A DNA stretch of 64,000 bases from Lacrimispora celerecrescens (GCF_000732605.1 NZ_JPME01000006.1:144567-208566); one strand, 5' to 3'; numbered from the stretch's first letter, positions 53,082 through 62,980 are shown. Notes: a model not told the origin generated them from the letters alone. Program-made: numbers and translations.

Positions 53082-54002
53082 ATGGATCCAATAATCCAAG
53101 TTAAAAACTTCACAAAAAGATACGGCGATTTTGTTGCCGTAAATGATATATCTTTTGATGTGGAAGAAGGTAGTATATTCGCTTTCCTGGGGCCGAATGG
53201 TGCGGGAAAGAGCACAACAATTAATACGTTGTGCACCATATTTGAAAAAACATCAGGGTCACTTTTGATCGATGGAAAAGATGTTACCGGACAAAAAAGT
53301 GAGGTCAGATCAACAATAGGAGTGGTGTTCCAGGATTCAACCCTGGATGCCAAAATGACCATTGAAGAGAATTTAAAAATGCACTGCGTTTTCTATAATA
53401 TCCCTAAAAGAGAAGTAGAAGAACGCATACAATTTGTTTTAAAGCTGGTGGATTTGGTGGCTGAAAGAAAAAAACTCGTTGCGGCCTTGTCCGGTGGAAT
53501 GAAACGGCGTGTAGAAATTGCCCGCGGATTAATTCACTATCCCAAAGTTTTATTTCTTGATGAGCCAACAACAGGGCTTGACCCGCAGACCAGGGCACAT
53601 ATATGGGAGTATATTATTAAGCTTCAGAAGGAAAGAAATATTACAATTTTTCTTACAACACATTATATGGAAGAAGCAGAAATATGCAGTAAAGTTGCAA
53701 TCATCGACGGTGGTGTTATCGTGGCTCATGATACGCCCTACGCTTTGAAGAAAAAGTATACAAGAGACAAGGCATATATCAGTACAAAAAATGAAGCAGC
53801 GCTTGAACGTCTGCTGACAGAACATGATTTAAACTTTATAAAAAAAGATGGCTATTATAGGGTAGAGGCCGAATATCTGGCCGGTTTATTGGAGGTTCTC
53901 AGCATTCATAAAGAATACGTTACCAATATAGAAATTAAAAAAGGTACATTTAATGATGTTTTTTTGGAGATAACAGGCAAAAAGATAAGAGAGGATACTT
54001 AA
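53082..54002 (+). CDS. ABC-2 exporter ATPase (DrrA type)
   Basis: A 306-residue ATP-binding subunit. Walker A GPNGAGKST, Q-loop VVFQDS, signature LSGGMKRRVEIARG, Walker B VLFLDEPTTGLDP and the H-loop TTHYMEEAE are all present. The sequence after about 215 is the DrrA-like C-terminal extension. GAGGAG precedes ATG 53082. It makes a two-gene exporter with the next gene, probably for a drug, lipid or glycolipid. Confidence 0.95.
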   Translation: MDPIIQVKNFTKRYGDFVAVNDISFDVEEGSIFAFLGPNGAGKSTTINTLCTIFEKTSGSLLIDGKDVTGQKSEVRSTIGVVFQDSTLDAKMTIEENLKMHCVFYNIPKREVEERIQFVLKLVDLVAERKKLVAALSGGMKRRVEIARGLIHYPKVLFLDEPTTGLDPQTRAHIWEYIIKLQKERNITIFLTTHYMEEAEICSKVAIIDGGVIVAHDTPYALKKKYTRDKAYISTKNEAALERLLTEHDLNFIKKDGYYRVEAEYLAGLLEVLSIHKEYVTNIEIKKGTFNDVFLEITGKKIREDT

Positions 54003-54003
54003 G

Positions 54004-54840
54004 ATGAATACTGTGTTTGCATTGTGGAAGAGAGGCTTAAAAGCCTTTGTGAGAAATAAAACAGGGCTGGTTCTTTCGCTGATATTTCCTTTTTTCTTTG
54101 TTTATGTATTTGGTGCTATATTTAAAAATGATTTTATTGAAGATCCCATCTCCTATATGCTCTCCGGCGTTATTATAACCACGGTGTTTGAAAGTGCGCT
54201 GAATTTAGCATCATCAACCGTTGACGATATGGTCAGCGGGTTTATGAAAGAGGTGTTGGTTTCTCCGGCTAAAAGGATTGCTGTTGCAATGGGTCAATTA
54301 TTATCTGCCGCTACAGTCTCTACGTTACAAGGGGTATTGATATTGGCGGTAGGATTATTGACCGGGATAAAGTTCACTTCCTGGACTACACCGTTATATA
54401 TTCTCATATCAATGATTTTTATTGGTATTGCTTTTTCAGGCGCAGGGTTGTTTATGGCAACTAAGGTTCGTAACGGTCAAACCTTCCAGATCGTCAAGAC
54501 CGCCGTAACAATGCCACTTACATTCCTTTCCGGGGCCTATATTCCCTTATCGATGCTGCCCAATACCCTTAGGTTTGTTGCTTACATGAATCCCATGACT
54601 TATGCTACCGCATTTTTCCGCATGATTGTTTTGGAAAAAACCAATCTTTCCATTGCTGAACTTAAGAATGAAGGGCTGGTAGTTGATATTAACGGCTTTA
54701 TAGTTACTCCGCTTATGACCTTTGCTATCATTTTAACGATAGGACTGGTGTTTTTATTATTATCCACCAATTCATTCGTTAAAACAGATTTCTCACGATT
54801 GAATCGGAGTGCGACCGATGCCAATGAGCTCTGGGGTTAG
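54004..54840 (+). CDS. ABC-2 exporter permease
   Basis: A 278-residue ABC-2 permease with six hydrophobic segments, starting two bases after the ATPase stop. The FLSGAYIPLSMLPNTLRFVAYMNPMTYA segment is the signature of the DrrB/ABC2 membrane family. The substrate is unknown. Confidence 0.93.
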   Translation: MNTVFALWKRGLKAFVRNKTGLVLSLIFPFFFVYVFGAIFKNDFIEDPISYMLSGVIITTVFESALNLASSTVDDMVSGFMKEVLVSPAKRIAVAMGQLLSAATVSTLQGVLILAVGLLTGIKFTSWTTPLYILISMIFIGIAFSGAGLFMATKVRNGQTFQIVKTAVTMPLTFLSGAYIPLSMLPNTLRFVAYMNPMTYATAFFRMIVLEKTNLSIAELKNEGLVVDINGFIVTPLMTFAIILTIGLVFLLLSTNSFVKTDFSRLNRSATDANELWG

Positions 54841-54947
54841 TTGTCTGAACAAATAATCCATAAAGTGCGGCGCACATTTTGGACATTTATAAGAAATATA
54901 AAGTATACAGAAAATTATTTTTGAAATGAAAAAAGGCAACGAATAAC

Positions 54948-54988
54948 AAAATGCGTCATAAAGCATAAGCTTAAGTGGCGCATTTTTG
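54948..54988 (+). terminator. Terminator of the exporter operon
   Basis: AAAATGCG pairs with CGCATTTT, with a larger bulged extension, and a T run follows. Confidence 0.6.
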
Positions 54989-55149
54989 ATTCTGAAAAAT
55001 GTTAAGGTTGAACCATTGAGATGCCTGGTGATATCATAAGGATGGAAGTTTAAGAAAGTGGTGAAGCCAATGGTAAAATCGCTAAATGATTCTCTAAACA
55101 CTCTAAGCATATTATATGACAAAATTATATATTAAAAGGAGGTTCCAAA

Positions 55150-55974
55150 ATGTGTACAAGTTTTTCGGTATACAGTCAAGAAAAAGCTATTTATGGTATG
55201 AATTTCGATGCTGAAGAAATTGATTTAAAACTAAAAGTCAATAGTTATAATGATTTGAACTTATTTTACTTTTCAGGCTTATTAGATAACAAATACAGGG
55301 ATATCGCTGGTTTTAATAGTGAGGGTCTTTTTATCTGTACTCAAGCAGTAGAATATAGTCCAGGTTTTAAATCAAGTTGTAACGAAAATGATTGGTTTGC
55401 TTTTGATATTTTTGATGAGGCGCTAAAGAAAACAAGAAAAACATCTGAATTTTTTGAAATTCTTAATAAAAGAGTAATCTCGTATCCTAGAAATCCATTA
55501 TTCCCAGATTTAGGGCTACATACTATTATCGCTGATAAAACTGGTGATGCATTTATTCTGGAAGAAGGAAATGATACAAATATAGTAAGTCATAGTCATA
55601 ATGATTTTATTATTATGACTAATTTTCCAAATGGGGATTTTAAGGAAGTAAATTATAATAAAGTAAATGGTATAGGTGCTGATAGATATATTTGTGCTCA
55701 TGAATATATTCAAAATAATATTCATAGTTTTGGTATAAATGAAGCCTTTGAAGTTTTAAGTAAAACTAGTCAGATGAATACTCTGTGTTCAATAGTATAT
55801 GAACCATTAAAAAATGAAATTTATATTAGTTTTAAAAAAGATTTAAGCAAAAAATGGAAAATTTCAATTATCGAAAAAACAATCCAATCATTGGATGGAT
55901 TTTTAAGCAATAATAAAATTCAATTTACAAATGAAGAAATATTTGTGAAGGATCTTATAAGCTTATATAAGTGA
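55150..55974 (+). CDS. Linear amide C-N hydrolase (Ntn family), low GC
   Basis: A 274-residue choloylglycine-hydrolase-like protein. Cys2 follows the initiator Met and would be the N-terminal nucleophile after Met removal. GMNFD at 16-20 aligns with the GRNMD motif, but the bile-salt-hydrolase substrate Arg is Met here. No signal peptide. The DNA is far more AT-rich than the flanking genes, which points to recent acquisition. Substrate could be an N-acyl amide, penicillin V, or a bile-salt-like compound. AGGAGG lies before ATG 55150. Confidence 0.8.
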   Translation: MCTSFSVYSQEKAIYGMNFDAEEIDLKLKVNSYNDLNLFYFSGLLDNKYRDIAGFNSEGLFICTQAVEYSPGFKSSCNENDWFAFDIFDEALKKTRKTSEFFEILNKRVISYPRNPLFPDLGLHTIIADKTGDAFILEEGNDTNIVSHSHNDFIIMTNFPNGDFKEVNYNKVNGIGADRYICAHEYIQNNIHSFGINEAFEVLSKTSQMNTLCSIVYEPLKNEIYISFKKDLSKKWKISIIEKTIQSLDGFLSNNKIQFTNEEIFVKDLISLYK

Positions 55975-56087
55975 AAACCATGCCGATTTCTGAATAACAG
56001 AGCATGGTCAATCGCCTAACAACATTTTCACTCTTCGAGCGTGCTCATGGGTATGCGTGCCAAACCGTCTCACATAAATAAAATTTA

Positions 56088-56117
56088 GTGGCTATGTGGC
56101 TTACATAGTCACTTTTT
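56088..56117 (+). terminator. Terminator after the low-GC hydrolase
   Basis: GTGGCTATGT (56088-56097) pairs with ACATAGTCAC (56103-56112) with one wobble, followed by TTTTT. Upstream, ACCATGC and GCATGGT form a weaker hairpin near 55977-56007. Confidence 0.75.
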
Positions 56118-56164
56118 GTTTGGGTATAATAAGGTTGTATCTTTATTTAAGGAGGTGATGCCCT

Positions 56165-58225
56165 ATGACAACTAGCAAGATACCCAATAGATTAATACAT
56201 GAAAAAAGTCCTTATCTACTTCAACACGCTTATAATCCAGTTGACTGGTGGCCTTGGTGTGAACAAGCATTTACGAAAGCAAAAGCAGAAGATAAGCCTA
56301 TTTTCTTATCTATTGGGTATTCCTAACGTTGGTTATAGAAATCTTGTTGCCATTGGTGCCATGTCATGGCTCATGAGTCTTTTGAAGACCAGGAGGCGGC
56401 GGATGTTCTTAACAAATTTTATGTGGCGATAAAGGTGGACAGGGAAGAGCGGCCGGATATTGATTCCGTATATATGTCAGTCTGCCAGGCTCTCACCGGT
56501 TCCGGCGGGTGGCCTCTGACGATCATTATGACGCCGGAACAAAAACCATTTTATGTCGGGACTTATCTGCCTAAATATTCTAAATGGGGATCCGCCGGTC
56601 TTTTGGATGTTTTAACTTCTATCCGGAAGCTTTGGGAAAATGAGAAACATAAGCTTCTGGAAGCGGGAGATGAGATAACCGGATATTTAAACAAGGAAGA
56701 GGCAGCCGTTAATCATGAGGGAAGGGAGCCGGAGAGAGGCCTGTTTCTGTCAGCAGCAAACCAGTTAACAAGGTCCTTTGATAAGAAATGGGGTGGCTTT
56801 GGAAGGGCACCTAAATTTCCCATGCCTCATAATCTGCTTTTCCTTTTACGGCATCATTATTTTGAAAAAAATAAAGATGTGCTTCTTGCTGCGGAAAAGA
56901 CCCTCAAACAAATGTATCGAGGCGGAATATACGACCACATTGGAGGCGGTTTCTCCCGTTATTCCACGGACGAAAAATGGTTGGTGCCCCACTTTGAAAA
57001 AATGCTGTACGACAATGCGCTTTTGCTGTATGCCTACACGGAGGCCTTTGCCATAACAGGAGACGACCTTTATACAAAAGTATCCCGGGGAATCATTCGT
57101 TACATCCGGGACGTGCTGACTGATGAGCAGGGCGGTTTTTACTGTGGTCAGGACGCTGACAGTGAAGGGGTGGAAGGAAAGTTTTATACGTTTGGGAAGA
57201 AAGAGATCAAACAGGTTCTTAATGGCGATGCAGATGAATTCTGCGATTGGTTTGGAATTTCGGAAGAAGGTAATTTTGAGGGAAAGAATATTCCAAATCT
57301 CATTGATAATGAAAATTACGGCGCCGGCAGTGAAAAATTAGAGGATCTATGTAAAAAACTTTATGATTACCGGATAACAAGGACATCCCTTCATACGGAT
57401 GATAAGATATTAACTTCCTGGAATGGGCTTATGATCGGGGCGCTTGCAAAATCATATGAGGTACTGGGAGATGCCTGGTGTCTCGAAGCGGCAAAAAATG
57501 CGCAGGCGTTTATGGAAAAGAATTTGACCTCTGAAAAGGGCAGGCTCTTTATCCGCTACAAGGAGGGGCAGGCAGTTCATGACGGACAGCTTGATGATTA
57601 CGCCTTTTATGCCTTTGGCCTGTTGGAATTATATGAGGCTTCCTTTGATATTAAATATCTTAATATCGCCGCTGAAATCTCAGAAAAAATGCTTGAATTG
57701 TTTTTTGATGAAGATCAGGGAGGCTTTTATATGTATGCCCATGACAGGGATAAACTAATAAGCCGTCCGAAGGAGGTTTACGATGGAGCGCTTCCTTCAG
57801 GAAATTCCGTGGCCGCATATGTAATAAGCAGGCTCTACCATTTGACCGGGAAAATAAAATGGCAGAACGTTCTGGAAAAACAGGTATCTTACCTGACGCA
57901 GGAAGTGGAGAAAAGCCCAGCAAACTACTGCTTTTCCCTGCTTGCATTTCAAAGCATCCTGTATCCGTCTACGGAAATTGTATGTGTATCCGCTGAGGGT
58001 TCTATATTAGAAGAGATACAAATCTTGCAGAGAAGCCGGAAGCCTGATGTCAGCATGATTTTAAAAACGCCCCAGAACGAGGCAGCTCTGTCAGAGGCAG
58101 CTCCGTTTACTGCGGATTATCCGATTCCGCCTGCAGGAAATAACTATTATGTTTGCCGCAATGGGGCGTGCATGAAGCCCGTGGAAGGTATGGATGAGTT
58201 AAGAAAGGTGCTGGAATCCCTATAG
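56165..58225 (+). pseudogene. DUF255 (YyaL-type) thioredoxin-like protein gene, interrupted
   Basis: A thioredoxin-like plus (alpha/alpha)6-barrel protein family (DUF255/SSP411, YyaL). From ATG 56165 (AGGAGGTGATG upstream) the frame reads [22 protein letters not shown] to SIGYS. In-frame TAA (56324) and TAG (56336) follow, and the same frame resumes CHWCHVMAHESFEDQEAADVLNKFY. An insertion of about 21 bases replaces the usual S-T-C-H junction. The remaining 620 residues, including the C-terminal domain, are intact to 58225. Reinitiation at ATG 56366 would lose the CHWC motif. The first 160 bases are more AT-rich than the rest, so the 5' end may be recombinant. Confidence 0.88.
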
Positions 58226-58243
58226 CATTAGTGTTCTATGCAG

Positions 58244-58289
58244 AATGAGCTTTGAAGATGGATTATAAAACCAATCAAAGCTCATTTTT
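58244..58289 (+). terminator. Terminator of the DUF255 gene
   Basis: AATGAGCTTTGA pairs perfectly with TCAAAGCTCATT, followed by a T run. Confidence 0.85.
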
Positions 58290-58389
58290 GCATACTATTT
58301 TGAGTGATACAAACCCTATATTATATACATAAAAACTACAGGCCCCCATATAAATAAGTAAGCAATTTACAGTATGGGAGGTAGTTTGT

Positions 58390-59355
58390 ATGTGTACGGC
58401 TTTTACCTTAAGATCCCGGCAAGGGGAAACCTTTTTTGGAAGAAATATGGATTTCTCTTATGATATTCAGCCTCATCTTTACATTATTCCGAAATATTAT
58501 GAATGGGATAATTCATTAAATATGGAGAAAATCCATGATGTATACAGCTTTATCGGAATTGGACAGGAACTGGAGGGGGACCTGGGATTTTTTGATGGGG
58601 TTAATGAAATGGGGTTTGCTGCTGCGGCTCTTTATTTTGCAGGCTATGCCCAATATGATACCTGGCAGGCATCCGGGGACAGAGAACAGATCGCTTCCAT
58701 TGATTTCCTTCACTACATTTTGGGAAGATGCGCAGATATCGGTGATTTACGGCAATTACTGAAAAATCTCTCAATCGTAGGTCTTGAAGATCCGGTGACA
58801 AAGACTGTGGCTCCATTGCATTGGATGGTGGTAGACCGAAGTGGGGAGTGTGTTGTCATAGAGCAGACGGAAAGAGGTATGGAAGTAATAGCAAATTCCA
58901 TTGGTGTAATGGCGAACAGTCCAGATTATCAGTGGCATAAGACGAATCTGAGAAATTACATGGAGGCTACTCCCTATCAGTCCGAGGAGGCTAACTGGGG
59001 GAATGTCCGACTGACACCATTTGGACAGGCGGGAGGCACCCAGACTCTGCCGGGAGGGTACACGTCTCCGGAACGCTTTGTCAGGACCGCTTATTTAAAA
59101 TCATTTATTCCCGCACCTCAAAGCCGTATGGAAGCGGTTGTTTCATGCTTTCATGTCATGGAGAGCGTTACCATACCGAAAGGAGCAGTTGTAACCAGCA
59201 GGAATACTTATGATTACACCAAATATACAGCTTTTATCAATACGGCTACCTGTGAATATTTTTTCAAGACTTATGACAATATACAGGTTGGAATGGCAAG
59301 TCTTTTTGAGAATTGCGCCCAATCCCCGGAACTTGTGAATCTGGGCGGACTATAG
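58390..59355 (+). CDS. Choloylglycine-hydrolase family protein, penicillin-acylase-like
   Basis: A 321-residue Ntn hydrolase. Catalytic residues fit the family numbering: Cys2, Arg18 (GRNMD), Asp21, Asn176 (MANSPDYQW) and Arg229 (SPERF). Position 82 is Tyr (AALYFAGY), where penicillin V acylases have Tyr and bile salt hydrolases have Asn, so a penicillin V acylase-like or N-acyl-homoserine-lactone/lipid-amidase-like specificity is more likely than bile-salt deconjugation. No signal peptide. GGGAGG precedes ATG 58390; its GC matches the chromosome, unlike the homologue at 55150. Confidence 0.9.
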   Translation: MCTAFTLRSRQGETFFGRNMDFSYDIQPHLYIIPKYYEWDNSLNMEKIHDVYSFIGIGQELEGDLGFFDGVNEMGFAAAALYFAGYAQYDTWQASGDREQIASIDFLHYILGRCADIGDLRQLLKNLSIVGLEDPVTKTVAPLHWMVVDRSGECVVIEQTERGMEVIANSIGVMANSPDYQWHKTNLRNYMEATPYQSEEANWGNVRLTPFGQAGGTQTLPGGYTSPERFVRTAYLKSFIPAPQSRMEAVVSCFHVMESVTIPKGAVVTSRNTYDYTKYTAFINTATCEYFFKTYDNIQVGMASLFENCAQSPELVNLGGL

Positions 59356-59360
59356 TAGCA

Positions 59361-59403
59361 AGCCGGGACGGCAAAAAGCCTATTGATAAAAGGCCGTTCC
59401 GGC
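59361..59403. other. Hairpin between convergent genes
   Basis: GCCGGGACGG pairs with CCGTTCCGGC (one wobble), an inner loop of about 23 bases; weak T content after it. Probably a shared termination element. Confidence 0.5.
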
Positions 59404-59424
59404 CCTATACGGAGCTAAGTTTTC

Positions 59425-60438
59425 TCAGCCTTGATCTTCTCCCCGGTATTCTGCTGGCGTCATTTGATAAACTTCTTTGAATTTCTCATAAAAATAAGTC
59501 CGGTTCTTACAGCCCACTTCCTCAGCAATGCTTAGAACTGGCAGATTGGTAGTCTTTAAAAGTAGGGCGGCCTGAAGCATCTGCTGTTTTATCTTCAACT
59601 GTGAAAATGTGATTCCTGTGCCCTTCTTGATCAGTTGGTATAAATGGCTTTCGGAGAAATGAAGAGTATCCGCGATGTTCTGAAGGCGGCAGCTATCCTT
59701 ATAATAATTCTTTTCAAGATAATCAAGTACTGTTACTATGATCTGGTTTTCCTTATTATCACGGAAATATTCCTCCGCATCAGTCGTAATGGAATGAATC
59801 AGCAGAAGAAAGACGATCGAAAGATAATGCTCCAGCAGTTCTCCGCTATACAGGGAGGGATAGAAGTGCTCTTGTATCAGTAAATCCAGAACAGATTCCA
59901 GACGATTGCTTGCAAACAGCTCCTGTTTTGACGGGGCCGTATGAAAAATCAGGTATTTGTCGTGACTGTGGCTTTCTGATATGGCAGATACGATGAATTT
60001 CCCCAAAAGTCCCTGCTTTCCGATCCAATTCACAAACTTTGCCTTAAAAAATGCCTTGGTAAAAACGATGTTAAATACAATATCACTCGCTTCCTTGTAA
60101 GCGGCATGATGTACCACGTCTGCATCCAGGATACAGATATCACCCTGGGTCATGGTAACTTCCTTTCCGTTAATGACAAAGGTACAGCTGCCTGAATAGA
60201 TATAGTTCATTTCCATATCGGTATGATAGTGAAAGGGAATTTCAGTAAACCGCGTTTCTTTAAGAACGCCTACGGTATAATCGCTCAGCGTATTGGGGAA
60301 ATCAAAGCGGTAGCATTTTCTGCCGTTTCGTTCCACTGTCTGCATATTGCTGTAAACCGGACTTAATTTCCCGGGATGATCTAAATGCCATTGCTCACTT
60401 TTCGTTATCTCAAATATCTTTTCTTCCGAGTTCTTCAC
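59425..60438 (-). CDS. AraC-family regulator with cupin sensor
   Basis: A 337-residue regulator. Residues about 60-130 form a cupin (IPFHYHTDMEMNYIYSGSCTF and DICILDADVVHHAAY), and the last 100 residues the AraC DNA-binding region (LQNIADTLHFSESHLYQLIKKGTGITFSQLK, then VLSIAEEVGCKNRTYFYEKFKEVYQMTPAEYR). It is transcribed divergently from the PTS IIBC gene 250 bases away and is its likely regulator. AGGAGG-like (GGGAGG) site upstream of ATG 60438. Confidence 0.92.
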   Translation of the reverse strand: MKNSEEKIFEITKSEQWHLDHPGKLSPVYSNMQTVERNGRKCYRFDFPNTLSDYTVGVLKETRFTEIPFHYHTDMEMNYIYSGSCTFVINGKEVTMTQGDICILDADVVHHAAYKEASDIVFNIVFTKAFFKAKFVNWIGKQGLLGKFIVSAISESHSHDKYLIFHTAPSKQELFASNRLESVLDLLIQEHFYPSLYSGELLEHYLSIVFLLLIHSITTDAEEYFRDNKENQIIVTVLDYLEKNYYKDSCRLQNIADTLHFSESHLYQLIKKGTGITFSQLKIKQQMLQAALLLKTTNLPVLSIAEEVGCKNRTYFYEKFKEVYQMTPAEYRGEDQG

Positions 60439-60562
60439 AACTATTTCCTCCCATGAAAAACGAATATGATAAACAGGATAAGTTTTATGTTATATACAAT
60501 GTTCTGTTTTACGGATATACTATTAATATCATACAATTACTTCTGGATTAATACAACAGTTA

Positions 60563-60609
60563 TTGTTGAGTATTAAAGAAAATTGATATGATTAGAACAT
60601 GCGGCATGT
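60563..60609 (+). promoter_or_regulatory. Possible promoter and palindrome ahead of the PTS IIBC operon
   Basis: TTGTTG (60563-60568), 18-base spacer, TATGAT (60587-60592), then the palindrome ACATGCGGCATGT (60597-60609) centred on G. It could be an operator for the divergent regulator. Confidence 0.35.
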
Positions 60610-60687
60610 ACGGTAAATGATAAATTTTTGCATATCAGGCGCTCGATATACAAAAATGCTGATTTGTAAGATGGAGGAGGATTTACT

Positions 60688-62070
60688 ATGACAAATGCTG
60701 AATTGGCGCAAGAAATACTTAAGTCTGTAGGCAAAGAAAATGTTATTAGTTTAACACACTGTATTACCAGGCTGCGTTTTGTCCTTAGGGACGAAGCTCT
60801 GGCAGATACAGAAAAGATTAAGGCACTGGAGGGGGTTCTGGGTGTCCAGACAAAATCAGGCCAATATCAGATTATTGTGGGAAATAAAGTAGAGAAGGTA
60901 TTTGCAGAATTACAGCCCATACTGGGCCAAAATGGAGATTTGGTACAGATGGAAGAAGCCGAGCAGCCAGCAGTGAAAAGGAAAAATTGGTTTAACAGAC
61001 TGATGGAGACCATATCTTCAATCCTGATTCCTAGCTTGCCTCCTGTTATCGGAGGCGGCATGATCAAAGGCTTCCTGTTCACTTTCTGGTACCTTGGGTG
61101 GATAGAATGGGGCAGCAATGGATTTGAATTACTGAATCTAATTTCAGACTGTATGTTCTATTTTTACCCGTTCCTGTTGGCAACCAGTGCAGCAAAACGT
61201 TTTAAAACAAATGAATACATGGCACTTGCACTGGCCGGCGCTCTGATGTATCCTACCATAATCAATGGAGTTGGAGGCGAGGTCACCGGTCTGACCCTCT
61301 TTGGTATCATCAAGATTCCATTTATAGATTACAGTGCTTCAGTCATTCCCATTTTAATTTCCGTATGGGTGCTAAGCTATGTATATAACTTCTTTCAGAA
61401 GCACATTCCCGATATTGTCGGCACAATTTTCACACCGGTTTTAACCCTTTTCCTTATGATACCGCTTCAGATGATTGTTTTTGCACCGCTGGGGTATGGG
61501 CTTGGTGAGTATATTGCAAAAGGTGTAAATATATTGTTAGGTCTGTCTCCTGTTGTAGCCGGATTTATAGTCGGCGCTGCCCGCCCATTTATGGTGTTTA
61601 CCGGCATGCATCACGCTATGCGTGTGATTGTGCAGCAGCAGATATCCTCATTCGGAGGTACAACAATCGGCGCCATGAATTATATGAGCGTATTTGCACA
61701 GGCGACTGCACCGCTGGCAGTATATTTTGTCACTAAAAGCAGGAAAATGAAAAAGCTTTCTATGTCAGCTGCTGTTTCCGGCTGCCTTGGTGTGACTGAG
61801 CCTGCTTTATACAGCGTTATTGTGAAATATAAAATCGTACTGATAGCGACATCCATTGGAGGCGGGATTGGCGGTGCAATTGTTTCTGCATTTGGTTCGG
61901 CGGAGTATGCCATGGTTATGTCCAGTATATTGACCATACCGGCCACCGTGGGTGAGGGTTTTATGGGAATTGTTATTGGCATTCCTGTTACGATAATTAC
62001 CACTATGCTGATCGTCTTTTTCGGGAGAAATAGTATTATAGCGCAGGATGAGGCAGAGGGGCTTATATAA
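60688..62070 (+). CDS. PTS beta-glucoside-family IIBC permease
   Basis: A 460-residue fused IIB-IIC of the glucose/beta-glucoside superfamily. The IIB domain (1-80) has the phosphorylated Cys25 in LTHCITRLRF and GVQTKSGQYQIIVG, and the IIC domain has about ten membrane segments (SLPPVIGGGMIKGF, FTGMHHAMRV, GVTEPALYSV). No IIA domain is attached, so it must use another IIA. GGAGGAGG precedes the ATG. It is followed by a sugar-phosphate isomerase-like enzyme and divergent from an AraC regulator. Confidence 0.93.
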   Translation: MTNAELAQEILKSVGKENVISLTHCITRLRFVLRDEALADTEKIKALEGVLGVQTKSGQYQIIVGNKVEKVFAELQPILGQNGDLVQMEEAEQPAVKRKNWFNRLMETISSILIPSLPPVIGGGMIKGFLFTFWYLGWIEWGSNGFELLNLISDCMFYFYPFLLATSAAKRFKTNEYMALALAGALMYPTIINGVGGEVTGLTLFGIIKIPFIDYSASVIPILISVWVLSYVYNFFQKHIPDIVGTIFTPVLTLFLMIPLQMIVFAPLGYGLGEYIAKGVNILLGLSPVVAGFIVGAARPFMVFTGMHHAMRVIVQQQISSFGGTTIGAMNYMSVFAQATAPLAVYFVTKSRKMKKLSMSAAVSGCLGVTEPALYSVIVKYKIVLIATSIGGGIGGAIVSAFGSAEYAMVMSSILTIPATVGEGFMGIVIGIPVTIITTMLIVFFGRNSIIAQDEAEGLI

Positions 62071-62140
62071 TAAAGTAGAGTAACTGGCGGGCATGCTTTT
62101 TCCGGCTGCCCGTTAATATAAAAACATGGAGGCTGAAATA

Positions 62141-62851
62141 TTGAAAGTTATAATTGAAAACACAATTGATGAGATGAGTATGACAGCAATGCAGCATTTG
62201 CTTGGGTATATGTACCGGCATAAGCGGGTGAACTTATCTATAACAGGAGGAACAACCCCTGGCCGTATGTATGAGATGCTGGTTCCTATGGTTAAGGGAA
62301 AAGATTGTTTTAGCAATGTACATTACTATAATTTTGACGAGATACCTTATCGGGCCGAAAATCGGGAGGGAGTTACTATTTCAGGACTGAGAAGCGCTTT
62401 CTTCACACCAGCCGATATTGCCGAAGATAATATCCATGTGCTGAACCAATATAATTACACCTCTCAGGATGAGCGCATTGCGGCTGACGGCGGTTTGGAT
62501 ATGATTCTCCTTGGAGTGGGAGCTGACGGGCATTATTGCGGCAATCTACCGGGAACTACCCATTTTGGTGACAAAACAGTTAAGGTCGCATGTGATGATA
62601 GAATAAAAAACAGGCTGGCTGAAGAATTTGAGGGAGTGACAGAACATATCCCAGATTACTATATCACCATGGGTCCCCGCAGCATTATGGATGCAGGCAG
62701 TTTGGTCATGATCGCATCAGGCACGAAGAAGGCCGGGATTGTTAAACAGTTGGTTGATGGAATTGTTGATGAAGCTGTACCCGCTACTCTGCTTACACTT
62801 CATCCAAGGTTTACATTGATTGTTGATAAGGATGCGGCCTCACTGTTATAA
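62141..62851 (+). CDS. Glucosamine-6-phosphate deaminase-like / YieK-type enzyme
   Basis: 236 residues of the NagB/6-phosphogluconolactonase fold. Motifs: ITGGTTPGRMY (phosphate loop), YYNFDEIPYR and LLGVGADGHYCGNLPGTTHF. These match E. coli YieK more than canonical NagB (which has GxDGHIAFNEP), so its sugar phosphate is uncertain. I chose TTG 62141, eight bases after GGAGG (62128-62132); the ATG at 62126 contains the ribosome binding site itself. Cotranscribed with the PTS, so it likely processes the imported sugar phosphate. Confidence 0.85.
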   Translation: MKVIIENTIDEMSMTAMQHLLGYMYRHKRVNLSITGGTTPGRMYEMLVPMVKGKDCFSNVHYYNFDEIPYRAENREGVTISGLRSAFFTPADIAEDNIHVLNQYNYTSQDERIAADGGLDMILLGVGADGHYCGNLPGTTHFGDKTVKVACDDRIKNRLAEEFEGVTEHIPDYYITMGPRSIMDAGSLVMIASGTKKAGIVKQLVDGIVDEAVPATLLTLHPRFTLIVDKDAASLL

Positions 62852-62980
62852 ATCCATATGAAACAAATTCCAAATGAATAGCATGACCAAATAAAAAAGG
62901 CGTATTACATGACTGATCCTCTAAAATGGACCCTATAAGATAGACAGTTAAAAAAGCGAAAATTGCTTATATTTTAACTT

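Noticed and set aside
56010..56335. attC/integron-like core GCCTAAC and CCTAACGTTGG near the low-GC hydrolase
   Set aside because: No paired R-box with correct spacing and no integrase nearby; the matches are short enough to be chance.
62126..62140. ATG start for the YieK-like gene at 62126
   Set aside because: It contains the GGAGG element that best serves the TTG at 62141.
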